The position numbers were made by a program, and so were the translations under genes. Shown here one piece after another: positions 46,635-57,735 of a DNA stretch of 64,000 bases. The notes under the pieces are model-generated. The model saw nothing but the letters and a program-made list of their open reading frames with translations. It searched no databases and was not told the origin of the DNA. The first letter of the stretch is position 1; each line of letters starts with the position of its first letter. Source of the DNA: Ramazzottius varieornatus (Eukaryota; Tardigrada; Eutardigrada; Parachela; Ramazzottiidae). The stretch spans positions 290,314 to 354,313 of the forward strand of contig BDGG01000015.1 in the NCBI GenBank assembly GCA_001949185.1. Reading direction: 5' to 3'.

Positions 46635-48461
46635 ATGGCATCCACACACCAATCATCCACAGAACCCTCTTCCACAGGTAAACAAGGCTTTACTTCCGGA
46701 AAAGTTTTTGTCCACCTCTCTTATTTTCAGTATGTAGAAGAGCGTCTGAGTGATCCAGATATAATTTTGCGAGATGGCGATTGCATTTGTGTGACTTTCT
46801 GTGGGCGGCTAAAGATGGTGGACGTGCTTACCCTTGTAACGGTATCTTTACGCTGTGACCGACCATAACGCATTATCTGGTTCGTGTATGCCACGCCATA
46901 CGGACAAACTGCATAGTCTGACGTGTCCGGTGAAGTGACGCACCTTGTCGCGTGATAGCACGATCATCTGCGCCACCCGCCAAGCACAGCAAAAGATTGT
47001 TACGTCTTGAGCTGCACTGCGGCTGCCATTTTGAATCTTCAACGTTGTATAATCTGAGTTTCAGTACGTTATTTTGATCCACAGCTCATGGGTCCAGTGA
47101 TTTCTTGCAGGTAAATCTGAGGAAACGAAGAAAGATGCTTCGCAAGGGAGCGGGCAAGACTCCAAGAACGTAACCGTTACCAAAGGTACCGGTTCCTCCG
47201 CCACCTCAGCTGCCATTGTCAAGACAGGAGGATCCCAAGGCAAAGATTCCTCTACTACAGCGGGCTCTTCTAGTACTCAGGGACAGAAGTTCAGTACTAC
47301 ACCTACCGACCCGAAAACTTTCAGCTCTGACCAAAAGGAGAAATCCAAAAGCCCAGCCAAAGAAGTCCCGTCTGGTGGCGATAGTAAGTCCCAAGGTGAC
47401 ACCAAGTCTCAAAGCGACGCCAAATCTTCTGGACAAAGTCAGGGCCAGTCTAAAGACAGCGGCAAATCATCTTCCGACAGTAGCAAGAGTCACTCTGTCA
47501 TCGGAGCTGTCAAAGACGTCGTTGCAGGCGCCAAAGATGTCGCAGGAAAAGCCGTCGAGGTAGGCTTATTCCCATTTTGCAATTATTTGTTTATTATGAA
47601 TGTGTGCTCTTTCAGGATGCTCCTAGCATCATGCATACTGCAGTCGATGCTGTGAAGAACGCAGCCACGACTGTGAAGGATGTGGCATCGTCGGCTGCAT
47701 CGACTGTGGCGGAGAAGGTAGTCGATGCTTACCACAGTGTGGTGGGAGACAAGACGGACGACAAGAAAGAGGGCGAGCACAGCGGCGACAAGAAGGACGA
47801 CTCCAAAGCTGGAAGTGGCTCTGGACAAGGTGGTGACAACAAGAAGTCTGAAGGAGAGACTTCTGGCCAAGCAGAATCCAGCTCTGGCAACGAAGGAGCT
47901 GCTCCAGCCAAAGGCCGTGGTCGTGGACGGCCTCCAGCAGCTGCTAAAGGAGTTGCTAAGGGTGCTGCAAAGGGCGCTGCCGCCTCCAAAGGAGCCAAGA
48001 GCGGTGCTGAATCCTCCAAGGGAGGAGAACAGTCGTCAGGAGATATCGAGATGGCAGATGCTTCCTCCAAGGGAGGCTCGGACCAGAGGGATTCCGCGGC
48101 GACCGTTGGCGAAGGTGGTGCATCAGGCAGTGAGGGTGGAGCTAAGAAAGGCAGAGGGCGGGGCGCTGGTAAGAAAGCGGATGCGGGTGATACGTCCGCT
48201 GAGCCGCCTCGGCGGTCGTCCCGCCTGACGTCTTCAGGTACAGGGGCGGGTTCCGCTCCAGCTGCAGCGAAAGGCGGAGCGAAGCGTGCTGCTTCTTCCT
48301 CCAGTACACCTTCCAACGCTAAGAAGCAAGCGACTGGAGGTGCTGGCAAAGCTGCTGCCACCAAAGCAACTGCTGCCAAATCGGCAGCCTCTAAAGCTCC
48401 CCAGAATGGCGCAGGTGCCAAGAAGAAGGGAGGAAAGGCTGGAGGACGGAAGAGGAAGTAA
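46635..48461 (+). CDS. Dsup: Damage suppressor protein Dsup
   Basis: Three exons (46635-46677, 47111-47559 and 47616-48461, all GT-AG) give 445 residues, the published length of the R. varieornatus protein. It starts MASTHQSSTEPSSTGK and ends in GRKRK. Dsup is a tardigrade-specific nuclear protein that binds nucleosomes and shields DNA from hydroxyl radicals, raising radiation tolerance in human cells (established literature). Layout: Ser/Thr/Lys-rich disordered N-terminus; a predicted helical stretch with VKDVVAGAKDVAGKAVE and DAVKNAATTVKDVASS-type repeats at about 140-205; an AT-hook-like RGRGRPP at 265-271; the HMGN-like nucleosome-binding core RRSSRL at 363-368; a Lys/Ala-rich tail with NLS-like KKKGGKAGGRKRK. 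The first exon codes for only 14 residues. A poly(A) signal lies at 48473. Confidence 0.98.
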
Positions 48462-48472
48462 AAGAGGAACAG

Positions 48473-48478
48473 AATAAA
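48473..48478 (+). terminator. Dsup poly(A) signal
   Basis: AATAAA begins 12 bases after the Dsup stop codon and is followed by T/GT-rich sequence, implying a very short 3' untranslated region. Confidence 0.75.
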
Positions 48479-49488
48479 ATAAGACATTCCGTCTAGCATT
48501 TCGTTCTTGTTTCGGTCGTCAATACACTATGACACACGGGTATTGTTGTCTCTTTTACCTTTAATATTTTCCTTGGTTGAAGTTTCCTCTGTCCCTCTCT
48601 AAACTTTGAATTTTAATCCAGAGGACGCAGACACGACAGTTTTCTTTGCCTCTCATGATATCCCGTGTAGTCATTATTGATTTCGAATACTTCAGAAACC
48701 CGAAAGGCGAAGGTTGACGGCCATGTTTTCTTTGGTCTCTGGGCGAGTATTCTTGTTGTTTTTTCGTTGAACGATGTGTTTATTTCTCGTTCTGTGTGTA
48801 GTATCAAATATGCTTTTCCTAATGTGTATTTAGCTTACTTCCTTATTATATATTCACTTTATGTACAATAAATACTTCTCGATAATCATGTTAGTTCGTC
48901 AGATTTCAAAGTTGGAAGTTCGATTCGAAGAAGTTTTCCTTTCCGAACTGGGAGACAGAACTCGCGCGGAACGCAGTGAACGGGACCTGGACCAATAATT
49001 CACCCAGAAGGTTATGTCAACTGGCGCACATCTTCATTGTTATTGCGCGAGAGCGCGCGCCACTTGGAAAACGGTCTATCCAGTTTTCGAAGTAGCGCAC
49101 GTTGCCGTTGCTATTGGCTGGGAGCGTACGGCTGTTGCGAAAATAACGATGCAGGTGGATTGATCTGCCGGCGTCCTAAAATATCCTCCAGAACTCCATA
49201 CGAAATTGCGGTAAATTGGATTTTGAACACCGGCAACTGTTTACAACGTTGTTAACTTACCAGACTCCGGTACTTTATTACATATTGATACAACATGCTT
49301 GTTCCGGTGAAATACAAAAACAATAACTTTGCAAAAAAGAGGCTCTATCACTATGAAGTTTATGGCAAGTGGCACAGAACAGCAGAAACCATCTCGAAGC
49401 TGTCACCACGGCTATCACGGAGACTTGCTAGCCACCAGACGAAAAGCTAAGCAGCAGCGCAACAGTTTGAGCTATTTTCAAAAGAGTA
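48479..49488. other. Dsup-TSC22 convergent intergenic region
   Basis: No gene is seen. It includes foldback cluster f at 49018-49135 (CAACTGGCGCACATC with GAGCGCGCGCCACTTGG, then CGAAGTAGCGCACGTTGCC with GGGAGCGTACGGC). Another AATAAA (48867) sits within A/T-rich sequence. Confidence 0.5.
49018..49135. repeat. Foldback element cluster f, between Dsup and the TSC22 gene
   Basis: Two diverged palindromic units separated by AAAACGGTCTATCCAGTTTT, the family's outer-arm sequence. Confidence 0.75.
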
Positions 49489-51041
49489 TCATCGTCTTCG
49501 GTTAGGGAGAGTTCGCGTCGACGTCGAGTCGGTTCCAGCAGAGCTTCGCAGGATGATGTTCTCTGAACGGAGAGCACCGTTCTCAAATTCCAGCTGCTCC
49601 ACCTTCTCCCGTAGCTTGGCCAGCTCACCCGACACCTGACCCAGCTCTTCCCTCACCGCTATTATCAGATGGTTTCCCACTAGATCCTAGAAGAGATAAA
49701 AGTGCGAGTCAGCCGGCGAAGCAGAGTCGCAAGAAGTTACAAAATACTACATCAAACCATTTGATCAAACTGCCCAACAGTCGCAACTTCCGGTTGAACA
49801 CAAGGCCGTGCTCAGGCAGCCTACAGGCAGCTGTGCCAGAAAGCCAAACCCTGACACGGACTGTACAGCCGGCACGGCCTGTAGTCAACCGGAAGTTGCG
49901 ACGGTGGCAATTTGACACGCACATTGTGCTTGTGAGTCGCACAAGCTGGAGCTGGCCTCGAAGAAACACTGTAAAACATACCAGACCTTTCAAGGAGACA
50001 ACCCTACTGTAACTCACCATGCACTGGCGAATTTTCTGGTTGAGGCTGATGCTCGCTGCTTCTTCGGACCCCGCAGCGGCGAGATCTGCCGCTGTCGTCC
50101 TTCTGGACAGCTCAGCCGATAACGCCGCATTCGAGTCCGTAATCTGCAGGGGCAGCTCCTGCGTCAGCGTTGGTAATGTACTGTTGCTCTGTAAGCTGCT
50201 ACTGGACAGTGTGGAGGACTCGGAGGAAGCCTGCGAGGTTCTGAGGGCGTTCGGCGGCGATGCCTGAACTCCATTGCCGTTTCCGTTTTGAGCAGGAGCT
50301 GCTCTGACAGCTTCCACGGGAGGCACTATCGCAGGAGTATTGGGTGGAAGCTGTACGGCAGTCACTTTGAACTTTGAAGGTTTGACAGGGACTGTCGAGA
50401 GCTCGACGTTGTTGCCCTGATCCGAAGCGGAGCTCGTTGTGCTGGGAGGAAGTATTGACGATATGGACGTTTGGGAAGGCTCAGCTGACGGAGCTTTCTC
50501 CTTCGTGGTGTCTTTCGGTCGATCGTGGAAATCGAAGCACTGCCATCTTCCTCGGCAGTAAGGAGCTTTACTTTCCAACTTCACCACCTGAAAACAGAAA
50601 AACAACCAGATAAGAGTGGACGGGAAGTCGTCGGGAACCCGAGTAACGCCCGCGACACGACCCTGTATACTTAAACTCATGTCCCTTGACCATAAATATG
50701 TATACAGGTGCGCTCTGCATTCCATTTTACCCAGCTCGCGCACCTGAATATATGCCCGACACCTTGCATGCAGGAAAAGTGTAGGCATGTTCTTGCCTGC
50801 ACTGCGCTTTGAACGAAAGTGCACTTGCACCACGTTGGATGGTAAACAAATAATCAAAGTGTTGACTTTTGTTTGATTGTTTGATTAAGGAGATCAATCT
50901 GTCCACCTTGAATTTGGAAGCTTTGGTTTGTTCCGAAGATGTTTCCGACCGATGGTCGAAATCCACAGGAAGTCCATTCTGCAGCTTGGCTTTGGGAACT
51001 CCTGAGGAGACTTCCGGAGGGGGAACGCTCAAGACATCCAT
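49489..51041 (-). CDS. TSC22-domain (bunched/GILZ-type) transcriptional regulator
   Basis: Three exons (51041-50907, 50587-50018 and 49686-49489) give 300 residues, all phase 0. The family's N-terminal conserved boxes are present: SKFKVV across the first junction and YCRGRWQCFDFHDRPKD. A long Ser/Pro/Thr-rich linker follows. The TSC-box with leucine zipper is split by intron 2: LNQKIRQCM, then DLVGNHLIIAVREEL, then LREKVEQLEFENGALRSE. TSC22 proteins dimerise through this zipper and act in transcription, growth and osmotic-stress responses. The donor of exon 1 (AAG|GTGGAC) is weak but gives the only sensible join. The protein ends shortly after the zipper. Which of the four vertebrate paralogues it matches cannot be said. 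Confidence 0.88.
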
Positions 51042-52233
51042 TCAGAAAGAGGGTTTGCTGATACAGCAAAGCGATAATGTCATCTGTCCAGAAGAACGGT
51101 GAGGTTCAGCGCTGCCATCGGGCACACCGCGCGAAATATCCTTTCCGTCCAGAAACCGCAGTCTTGTACAGCTGACGTCTCGATAAACAGAATGTAACCA
51201 CGAGGTCACCGGTGTATTTACATTATGGAGACGAGGAACGACAAATGTGACATGTTGGTCAATAAAGGCAGCAGCGTGCGAAGGTTGAGGGCTCGAGTCA
51301 ACCGATCCGTTCTGTCACTCTTCCGTCCTTCCAACGTGTAGTGCTTGTCCAGTGTTCAGTTTCCGGGAAGAATACCTGCAAGAGAGAAGGGAATTGTTCT
51401 AGGAATACACCAAGTAGCGCAATGAGAACAAGGAAAACTGTGACCACTGTCAGAGAAGCGAAAGGTTCAGAGAGAATGATATCGTTCGTTACCTACCAAT
51501 CGATCAATCAATGAGAGACATCAAAGCGGCTCCTTTCTTTGAATAAATTTCCCAGGTGGAGGGGAGCTGTACGTACATGTACGTACAAGCTGTAAGCTGT
51601 CTAGACGGACACGTGATCTGTGACAGCAGCCAACCTTGTTAAAATAATGACATGGCACATGACACGTCACGCTTCATTACACTGTTATACTCTTAGCGGG
51701 CAGCAGGCAGCTTGACGTCAGCAAACTCCCCGAGGCCGAAGCAGTTTCCGGTAGGCGGTAGATAACAGATCAGAGCTTGGATCACAAACAAAACCGGAAG
51801 CTCTTCTTATGACTTGATGAGATAACTCTTATTCACTTGACAAACAATAGCACGTTATGATAACAGACCAAAACCGTACGCCGAAGCACGGTAACTAACA
51901 AGTAAGACGACCGAGCAGCATTGGGCGATTTTTTAATGTGAATGATTAAACTGGGAAAATACAGTTAAACCGGGAAAGTCCAGAACTAGATTTGGATAAC
52001 AGGTGAAACACAAAGAGCCGTAAGCGGGAAAGAAAGACCATGGAGATCTTAGGATCAATTTCAAAGTGCCGAAATATGAGCAAGTGCATGACTCAAGTAA
52101 AACATCATAGTAAAATAAACAAAATTACACAGCCTGGATGTGCGTATCTGACTCATGTATTACGCATCTCCCAAGTAGCATCTCAAGCCTTTCTTGAATT
52201 TCCTTGACATCGCGCAAGAAATTGCAAAATAAT
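51042..52233. other. Intergenic between TSC22 and ECH1, no gene recognised
   Basis: Short frames only. It should contain the TSC22 promoter and leader and the ECH1 3' region. No AATAAA was found close to the ECH1 stop. Confidence 0.4.
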
Positions 52234-53671
52234 CTAAACATCCGCAAACTCTGGCACCGTCTTGCCTCTTCTGTCAGCTGACGCCATGGCGGCTTTCATT
52301 ATATCATCACTCTGCAACATGGTCATCTGCCAGATAGCCTACAAAACAGAAGCCACTGCGATCCCAATCTTCGTCACGAGTACCACAGTTCAAACGATAA
52401 GGAGATTAAGCACCTACCATGTGTTCCAAGCCTTCTTGGACAGTGTGGTCCCGGCTGTAGTTCAAATGGACTTTAGTCCCTTGGACCGCTACCGGACTCT
52501 TAGCGGCGATCAAGGAAGCAACGTCCATCGCCGCCTTCAGCATCGTTTCCCGACTGTCAAACAGCCTTGACACGAACCCTATACTCTTGGCTTCTGCCGC
52601 GTAGAACTTTCGGGCTGTGAAGGCCAGTTCTCTAACCAGGGAATCGTTGCCCACTATCTTTGGGAAACGCTGAAGAGTTCCGACATCGGCGGCCATACCA
52701 ATGTCGACTTCCTGTTTGGTGAAAATACCTGTAAGCCTCCCAAAAACCTCCTGGTAGAAAAGCAAGTTAAATAACATACCTTTATCGCGAAGAAGGCATC
52801 CTCAGTACAGTAACGTATATCACATGCGGAAGTCATATCAACGCCACCGCCTATGCATCCTCCGTGAATGGCAGCGATGACAGGTTTCGGGCATTTCTCG
52901 ATCGCCGTGAAAGAGTCTTGATAGTCCCTTACTTTCTGTTCCAGTTTCAGGCCCTTCCGAGACGTGTCCAGATCACTACCCAGCAGGTCCATCATGAAAC
53001 CCATATCTTGGAGGTCGATTCCTACACGAAAATGCAGAACGGTAAAACGACGAAACAAACCCCGACAAAGTGACACATGACCTCATAGTTCCCACACCAA
53101 CTGTACGGTTGGTTGTTGCCGTCATGGTCTTATCGATGCAGAACCGTACAAAAGCCTCACCGGCTGTAAAATGCTTTCCCAAGGCGGACAAGATGACAAC
53201 CCGACATTCCGGATCAGCAGATATCGTGTCGAAAAATTCTCTGATCTCACTAAAAGAAAGAAACCTACAATGCACAAGGGTAAAGCGAGCTGGAATTGTC
53301 TGTTCGCCGAGAAAAGGTGCAATGGGGAATACCTACCACCACGAATCGTTGTTGAGTGCGTTGAGACGATCAGGTCGATTCAGCTCCACCTGGATTACCC
53401 CTTTTGCGGGCTTATCAACCTTCAACGTGGAGAAACTGTAGGTTTTCTTAGCGTCGGGATCTTTCCTGCTGCGAAGACGTATGGAGGTAGAAAAAGCTCG
53501 ATCACCATGCTGTCCGAGAGAATAATCCAGCTGACCAGAAGTCACTCCAGAAGCCTGCAATGAAGGCTCACAGCTGCATCTTTTAGAAGGCAACGCAGCT
53601 AAACTAGTCCGTGCTATCTTACTCACTCTGCCTGTCACTCTTAAGAGACATCTCGCTGCTCGGGAAGCCAT
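52234..53671 (-). CDS. ECH1: Delta3,5-delta2,4-dienoyl-CoA isomerase
   Basis: Five exons (53671-53337, 53249-53161, 53021-52780, 52711-52418 and 52338-52234) give 354 residues. The enzyme shifts double bonds of dienoyl-CoA during beta-oxidation of unsaturated fatty acids. The crotonase fold shows VIQVELNRPDRLNALN, CRVVILSALGKHFTAGIDLQDM, the oxyanion-hole block IHGGCIGGGVDMTSACDIRYC, and EVDIGMAADVGTLQR. In that last block the Glu and Asp match the catalytic pair of the rat enzyme (E196 and D204). The Arg/Ser/Ala-rich start MASRAARCLLRVTGRVSK is a mitochondrial targeting signal. The end (PEFADV) lacks the peroxisomal SKL-type signal of mammalian ECH1, so only a mitochondrial location is indicated. 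Confidence 0.93.
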
Positions 53672-54149
53672 GTTGCACGCAGTTTCCACAGGAAAATTTC
53701 TGGAAGAAGAGATTTCCCGATGTCAGTCAGTCAAAGGAGCACATCAGCATGGACGTGCCGGGACACGACACGGGCCTGTCATCCACGAAAATCGGCAGTC
53801 AGGAAACTGGAACAGCGCGTGAACTGACGAAATTTGTGCAGCACAGCACAGCATACAGCAGAAAGCCATAGACTACCGCGCAGATGCACCTACCGAAACC
53901 TGACAAAAATTACAGTTTTTGGGCATTCGAACGTCAGTCGTCTCAGCTTTGCCGTACTTTAGGGCAACGTTCTCCAGGTTGACTACTGATTAGGTTGACT
54001 ACTGATTTCGCTGACTACATCACAAACCACGTCAATACATCGGCGTTCCGCGCAGTTGCACCAGGTCAACGTGCATCTACAGCACAGCTGCTTAGCCACT
54101 GGGCATGAAAGTTGTGCAGCACAGCACAGCGTACAGCGCCCTGGTAATA
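53672..54149. other. Upstream of ECH1, no gene recognised
   Basis: Repeated GCAGCACAGCACAGC-type segments occur near 53840 and 54115. Nothing else was identified. Confidence 0.4.
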
Positions 54150-54695
54150 GACCTGTTTCGCAAGTCACGTTTGGGCTCTGGATAGAACAAAATCTCATGA
54201 TTTTATACTGTGTCAGTTTCTGTGCAGAAACCGTTCCGCGGTTTGCTCATTCCGGTACAGAGTATTAGCATAAAGGGATATTAGGCCGCGCGAGTTCAGC
54301 AGGGCATCGGAATTCGCGGGGCCTGTCATTTAGCCCTCTACTGGATAAAGCCCGGACTTCTTTCGCTTTTTCTGGCGATAGTTTCGGGAAGAAAATTATT
54401 ATTGTCCAAAACATGATGGATTTCGAGAAGGAACGAGAGCGGAAGTCAAGTGGCGCAATGTGGGAGAGGCGTGTAGCTCGGATCACTTGACGCGCCAAGT
54501 CCAATTCGCTGATTGGCCTGATCACGCTCCACTCCACCAAAATTTCAACCAAAGTGGTCAATAGTACAATCAACTCAGCTTGCACAGAATTTCAAATGCA
54601 GCGATATTAGGCAAAACGTAAGCCGTGGATAACTGCACAGCATAAAACCTATACTTATGCTGTGCAAGCCGGAAACATGACTTGCGAAACAGGTC
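54150..54695. repeat. Possible inverted-repeat element, about 545 bp
   Basis: GACCTGTTTCGCAAGTCA (54150-54167) is exactly mirrored at 54678-54695. The interior is non-coding and includes a small stem (GCACAGCATAA with TTATGCTGTGC). It is less certain than the shorter MITEs because only 18 bases pair. Confidence 0.55.
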
Positions 54696-54801
54696 CAATG
54701 TGCGCAGCACAGTTGCAGCGTACTTTTGGACCTGCGGCCCAGTGCTCTACTGTCAGTTGACTGCGTCGATAAGCCGCTTTACGATAATTCACTTGACCCA
54801 C

Positions 54802-54901
54802 TAGTGAGTATTCGTCCTGCAGTTACGATCCCGATTACGATACAATTGCAATAGAAGTCGTCATTGTATTGCAATCGTCAGCGCCGGACGAATACTCACT
54901 A
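54802..54901. repeat. Foldback MITE, 100 bp, TA ends
   Basis: TAGTGAGTATTCGTCC (54802-54817) is exactly mirrored at 54886-54901. An inner ATTGTATTGCAATCG / CGATACAATTGCAAT pairing lets most of the element fold. Confidence 0.85.
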
Positions 54902-54954
54902 CTATCCCTCACTTGTTGAAATAATTCTTCTGCTCTCCTTTTGTTCCTAAAACC

Positions 54955-55161
54955 TACTGTATTCCCTCGATAGTTCTGCGAATCACGTGACTGTTCCGGT
55001 TAATATTACCCGGCGGGGGTTGAAAATATTCATGCATTCAATCAAAGATTTTTCGTCAATCAAGTAAATTTACGGGCGACAATCAAACAAGCAGTGATAT
55101 CCTGCGGGTGTAATATACTGGCCTGAGACGTAGTTCGCAGAACTATCGAGGGAATACAGTA
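54955..55161. repeat. MITE, 207 bp, with perfect 27-bp inverted ends and TA borders
   Basis: TACTGTATTCCCTCGATAGT plus TCTGCGA (54955-54981) is exactly mirrored at 55135-55161. TA at both borders suits a Tc1/mariner-type target duplication. It is non-coding. Confidence 0.9.
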
Positions 55162-55332
55162 CCTTCCAGCAACTCCATTCCTCATCTTCCAGCCTTATCG
55201 CGACGTGCTGTTCCAGCTTTCCGGTAAGGAGCGTAAGCAAGCGTGCCAAGTGTACGGGAAAAGTTTCCGCTAAGACGTTCTTGAGGTCTGACTGTGGCTA
55301 CAGGTGTCTCCAGAAGAAATCTGCGCCTCATT

Positions 55333-56525
55333 ATGTTTGGACGCGGAGGAAAAACCATCGAAAGGAAAAAGGTGACCATATTTTTCCTCCTTTTTTGGTG
55401 GAAAATTCTGGGCGATGTGGGAAGACAGGATGATGCGATGCCAAGGCGGAAGCCAACTTTGTTCTGTCAGTCATTCTGTGCTGTGGGTTAACGGTTGATT
55501 GTTTGCTTTGCAGCGATCAGTCGCAGCCCGATCCGGCCTTACCTTCCCCGTCAGTCGCTTTCATCGCCAATTGAAGAACGATCATGCAAAGTATCGCATA
55601 AGCCGAGGCACCTCAATCTTTGCTGTAAGGTTCGGGCGGTTGGACCTTCGCAAGTTTTTGTTCATCTCGTGTCCTGTAGCTTTTTTATTTGATTTGCAGG
55701 CAGCCGTTATCGAGTACATGGTGGCGGAAGTCCTAGAGTTGGCTGGAAAAGCTTGGTAAGAATTAAGTTAATTTGGATACACTGGTCTCGACCTTAGGAA
55801 GGTTTTCTCCTCTTTCCAGTGCAGATAACAAGAAGAAGAGGATCACCCCACGACACATCCAGTTGGCCGTCCGCAACGACGAAGGTAGGATAATTAAACA
55901 TTGGCGACACGGGCTAACAACGTCGACAAGAACGTCGTTCCCAGTGGCACACGTTTCACCTAGTCACACTGAGAACGATCGCAACTTCGAGAAGTAACTG
56001 GTGAATATTGTTTTCAAGTCGCGCATGCTCTCCGCCAATAAGTTAATAACACTGGAATCATGCGCAACTTGGGGAAATAATCAAACTGGGCAAAAACCGA
56101 TTTTCAAGTGGCGCACGTTCTCAGCCAACTGCGAAAACTTACGCCGCTTGGGAAACAATCTTGTCGCGTTTGTTTGTCGACCTCTTCAAAATTCGAAGTA
56201 TCTCTGCAGCACAACCTGCGCTCTCATTCGAACACTTGTCGAGCTCGGTTTATCATACCCATTTTTTCTCTTTCCAGAGCTAAACAAATTCTGCGAAGGG
56301 GTGCAGATCAGTCAAGGAGGAGTGATGCCCAATGTCCACCCCATCCTGATGAAGCCTGTGAAGGAATGGCGAGCATCTGACACCGCCATTCAGTCCACTC
56401 CGATGAGCGAACGTAAGTGTTATTCGCGGGGCGGCACCCTAACGGGTACTGTTGGGACGGAAACGGGAACTGGAATGATGGCAGCGGGTATCCCAAGTTC
56501 CCAACCATTGAATTACTCCCTGTGA
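55333..56525 (+). CDS. Divergent, spliced histone H2A variant
   Basis: Exons 55333-55371, 55514-55624, 55700-55755, 55820-55884 and 56278-56412 (or to the TGA at 56525) are joined by GT-AG introns. Replication-type H2A genes lack introns. MFGRGGK opens the protein. The histone fold reads [60 protein letters not shown] and VQISQGGVMPNVHPIL. Acidic-patch residues are recognisable ([15 protein letters not shown]). It is closer to canonical H2A/H2A.X than to H2A.Z in the C-terminal half. Differences include KYRISRGTSIFA in loop 1 and KFCEGVQIS. No SQ(E/D) motif is seen. The end is unclear: reading through gives 172 residues, while a strong donor (C|GTAAGTG at 56413) may lead to another exon. Confidence 0.88.
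55920..56190. repeat. Foldback element cluster g, H2A intron 4
   Basis: At least two units are present: TTTTCAAGTCGCGCATGCTC with AATCATGCGCAACTTGG, and TTTTCAAGTGGCGCACGTTC with ACTTACGCCGCTTGG. Outer arms are GAAATAATCAAACTGGGC and CAATCTTGTCGCGTTTG. Confidence 0.8.
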
Positions 56526-56879
56526 CTCCGAATGCAATGCTATAGCCTTACCTCCTTCTTTTGCGACCTACTTTCGCTTCTCCTCAGTCACATTCCATTC
56601 ACAAGGTTATCCCCACTGATGTTGTACTTTGCCCTTCACTGGGCAAAGTTCAGCAGTGGGGTTCAAACACAAACTTACGAACAAAACCAGCTCCGCAAAG
56701 ACAGCTCGTGCCCAAAAATCCCATGTTAGACCACCTGAAGTGGTTTGACATGGGATAACATGGGGTATCAAGTCGCATGCAAGATTGTATTATTGAGCTC
56801 TGCGGGCATTACGTAATAGCCTCACACTGTATCGGCGGCAACAAAATTTCGTTTCCTCTGCATGGACTGGAACCTCGGC

Positions 56880-56985
56880 GATATACTCGACAAATTAGTT
56901 TTCCAAGGGGCTCACGTTCTCATCGGTGTTATTGGTTTAGACCTCTAAAGGTTGTGCAACTTGGAAAAACGATTATGCTGGGGTT
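56880..56985. repeat. Foldback element h, downstream of H2A
   Basis: A diverged unit: ATACTCGACAAATTAGTTTTCC and CCAAGGGGCTCACGTTC on the left, GTGCAACTTGGAAAAACGATTATG on the right. Confidence 0.65.
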
Positions 56986-57554
56986 GTTTACGCACGTCCC
57001 AACTACTCCTCTTGCCGTTCTGGTTGCTGGATTTGGTTTCAGTATAACTTTTCCTAGGCAATTCGTCTCCATCGAAGAACGAGAAGGTGAAGACCGAGAA
57101 GCGCAAGTCATCAGCAAGAGCCCAGTAATAGGTTTCTTCGTTCCTCGTAACTCGTCGGCCGAGAAACTGGGGATAGTTTTTGTTTATCTTTTGTTCACGG
57201 TCTGCTTCACTAAATCTCAAAATGTCGACGCTGTGAAGCATTTTCCTGTTCCTTGAAGTTTGGATCGAGCTACAGCTCACGCACAACATGTGCTTCTTTT
57301 TTTCTTGTAAGATTGTTGTAGTTTGGTTTTCCTCATCAGTCGATCCTCTACTGCCCTGACGGTGTACTTTGGAGTCTTTTCTACAGTAACGGATTCTTTT
57401 GCTTTTCTCCTTCGTGTTTTTTCGGGTCCGGAAGCTGTTTGGTGTTTCTTCTCTCAACATAGTATGCATTTACAGAGCAGCATTTTCTCCAGAAGATCTG
57501 TGTACTTGTACAGTAATAAATTACCGCGATGATGAAGAAGTGGAACCTATGCAA

Positions 57555-57735
57555 ACAAACTCGGCAAGATCGTTTCTCCAAGTGGCGCGTGCTTCGGATC
57601 TATAACACCGCGCCTCTCGGAAAAGCAGATTCGTCGAGTTCTCAAATGGCGCGCGGTCTCGGCCGAAAACAGCGGAAACGTGCACCACCTGGGAAAACAA
57701 TCTTGTCGAGTTTGTTCGTCGGGCTCCCAACTCTG
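57555..57735. repeat. Foldback element cluster i (two units)
   Basis: Unit 1 begins ACTCGGCAAGATCGTTTCTCC with arm AAGTGGCGCGTGCTTC. Unit 2 has CTCAAATGGCGCGCGG with ACGTGCACCACCTGGG and the tail CAATCTTGTCGAGTTTGTTC. Confidence 0.75.

Noticed and set aside
47729-48499. A 256-codon frame antisense to Dsup
   Set aside because: It mirrors the GC-rich, Ala/Lys/Gly-biased codons of Dsup exon 3; its composition (Pro/Leu/Ala) is that expected of an antisense shadow.
54449-54500. A twelfth foldback unit (AAGTGGCGCAATG / TCACTTGACGCGCC)
   Set aside because: Arms are too diverged and the outer arm is absent.
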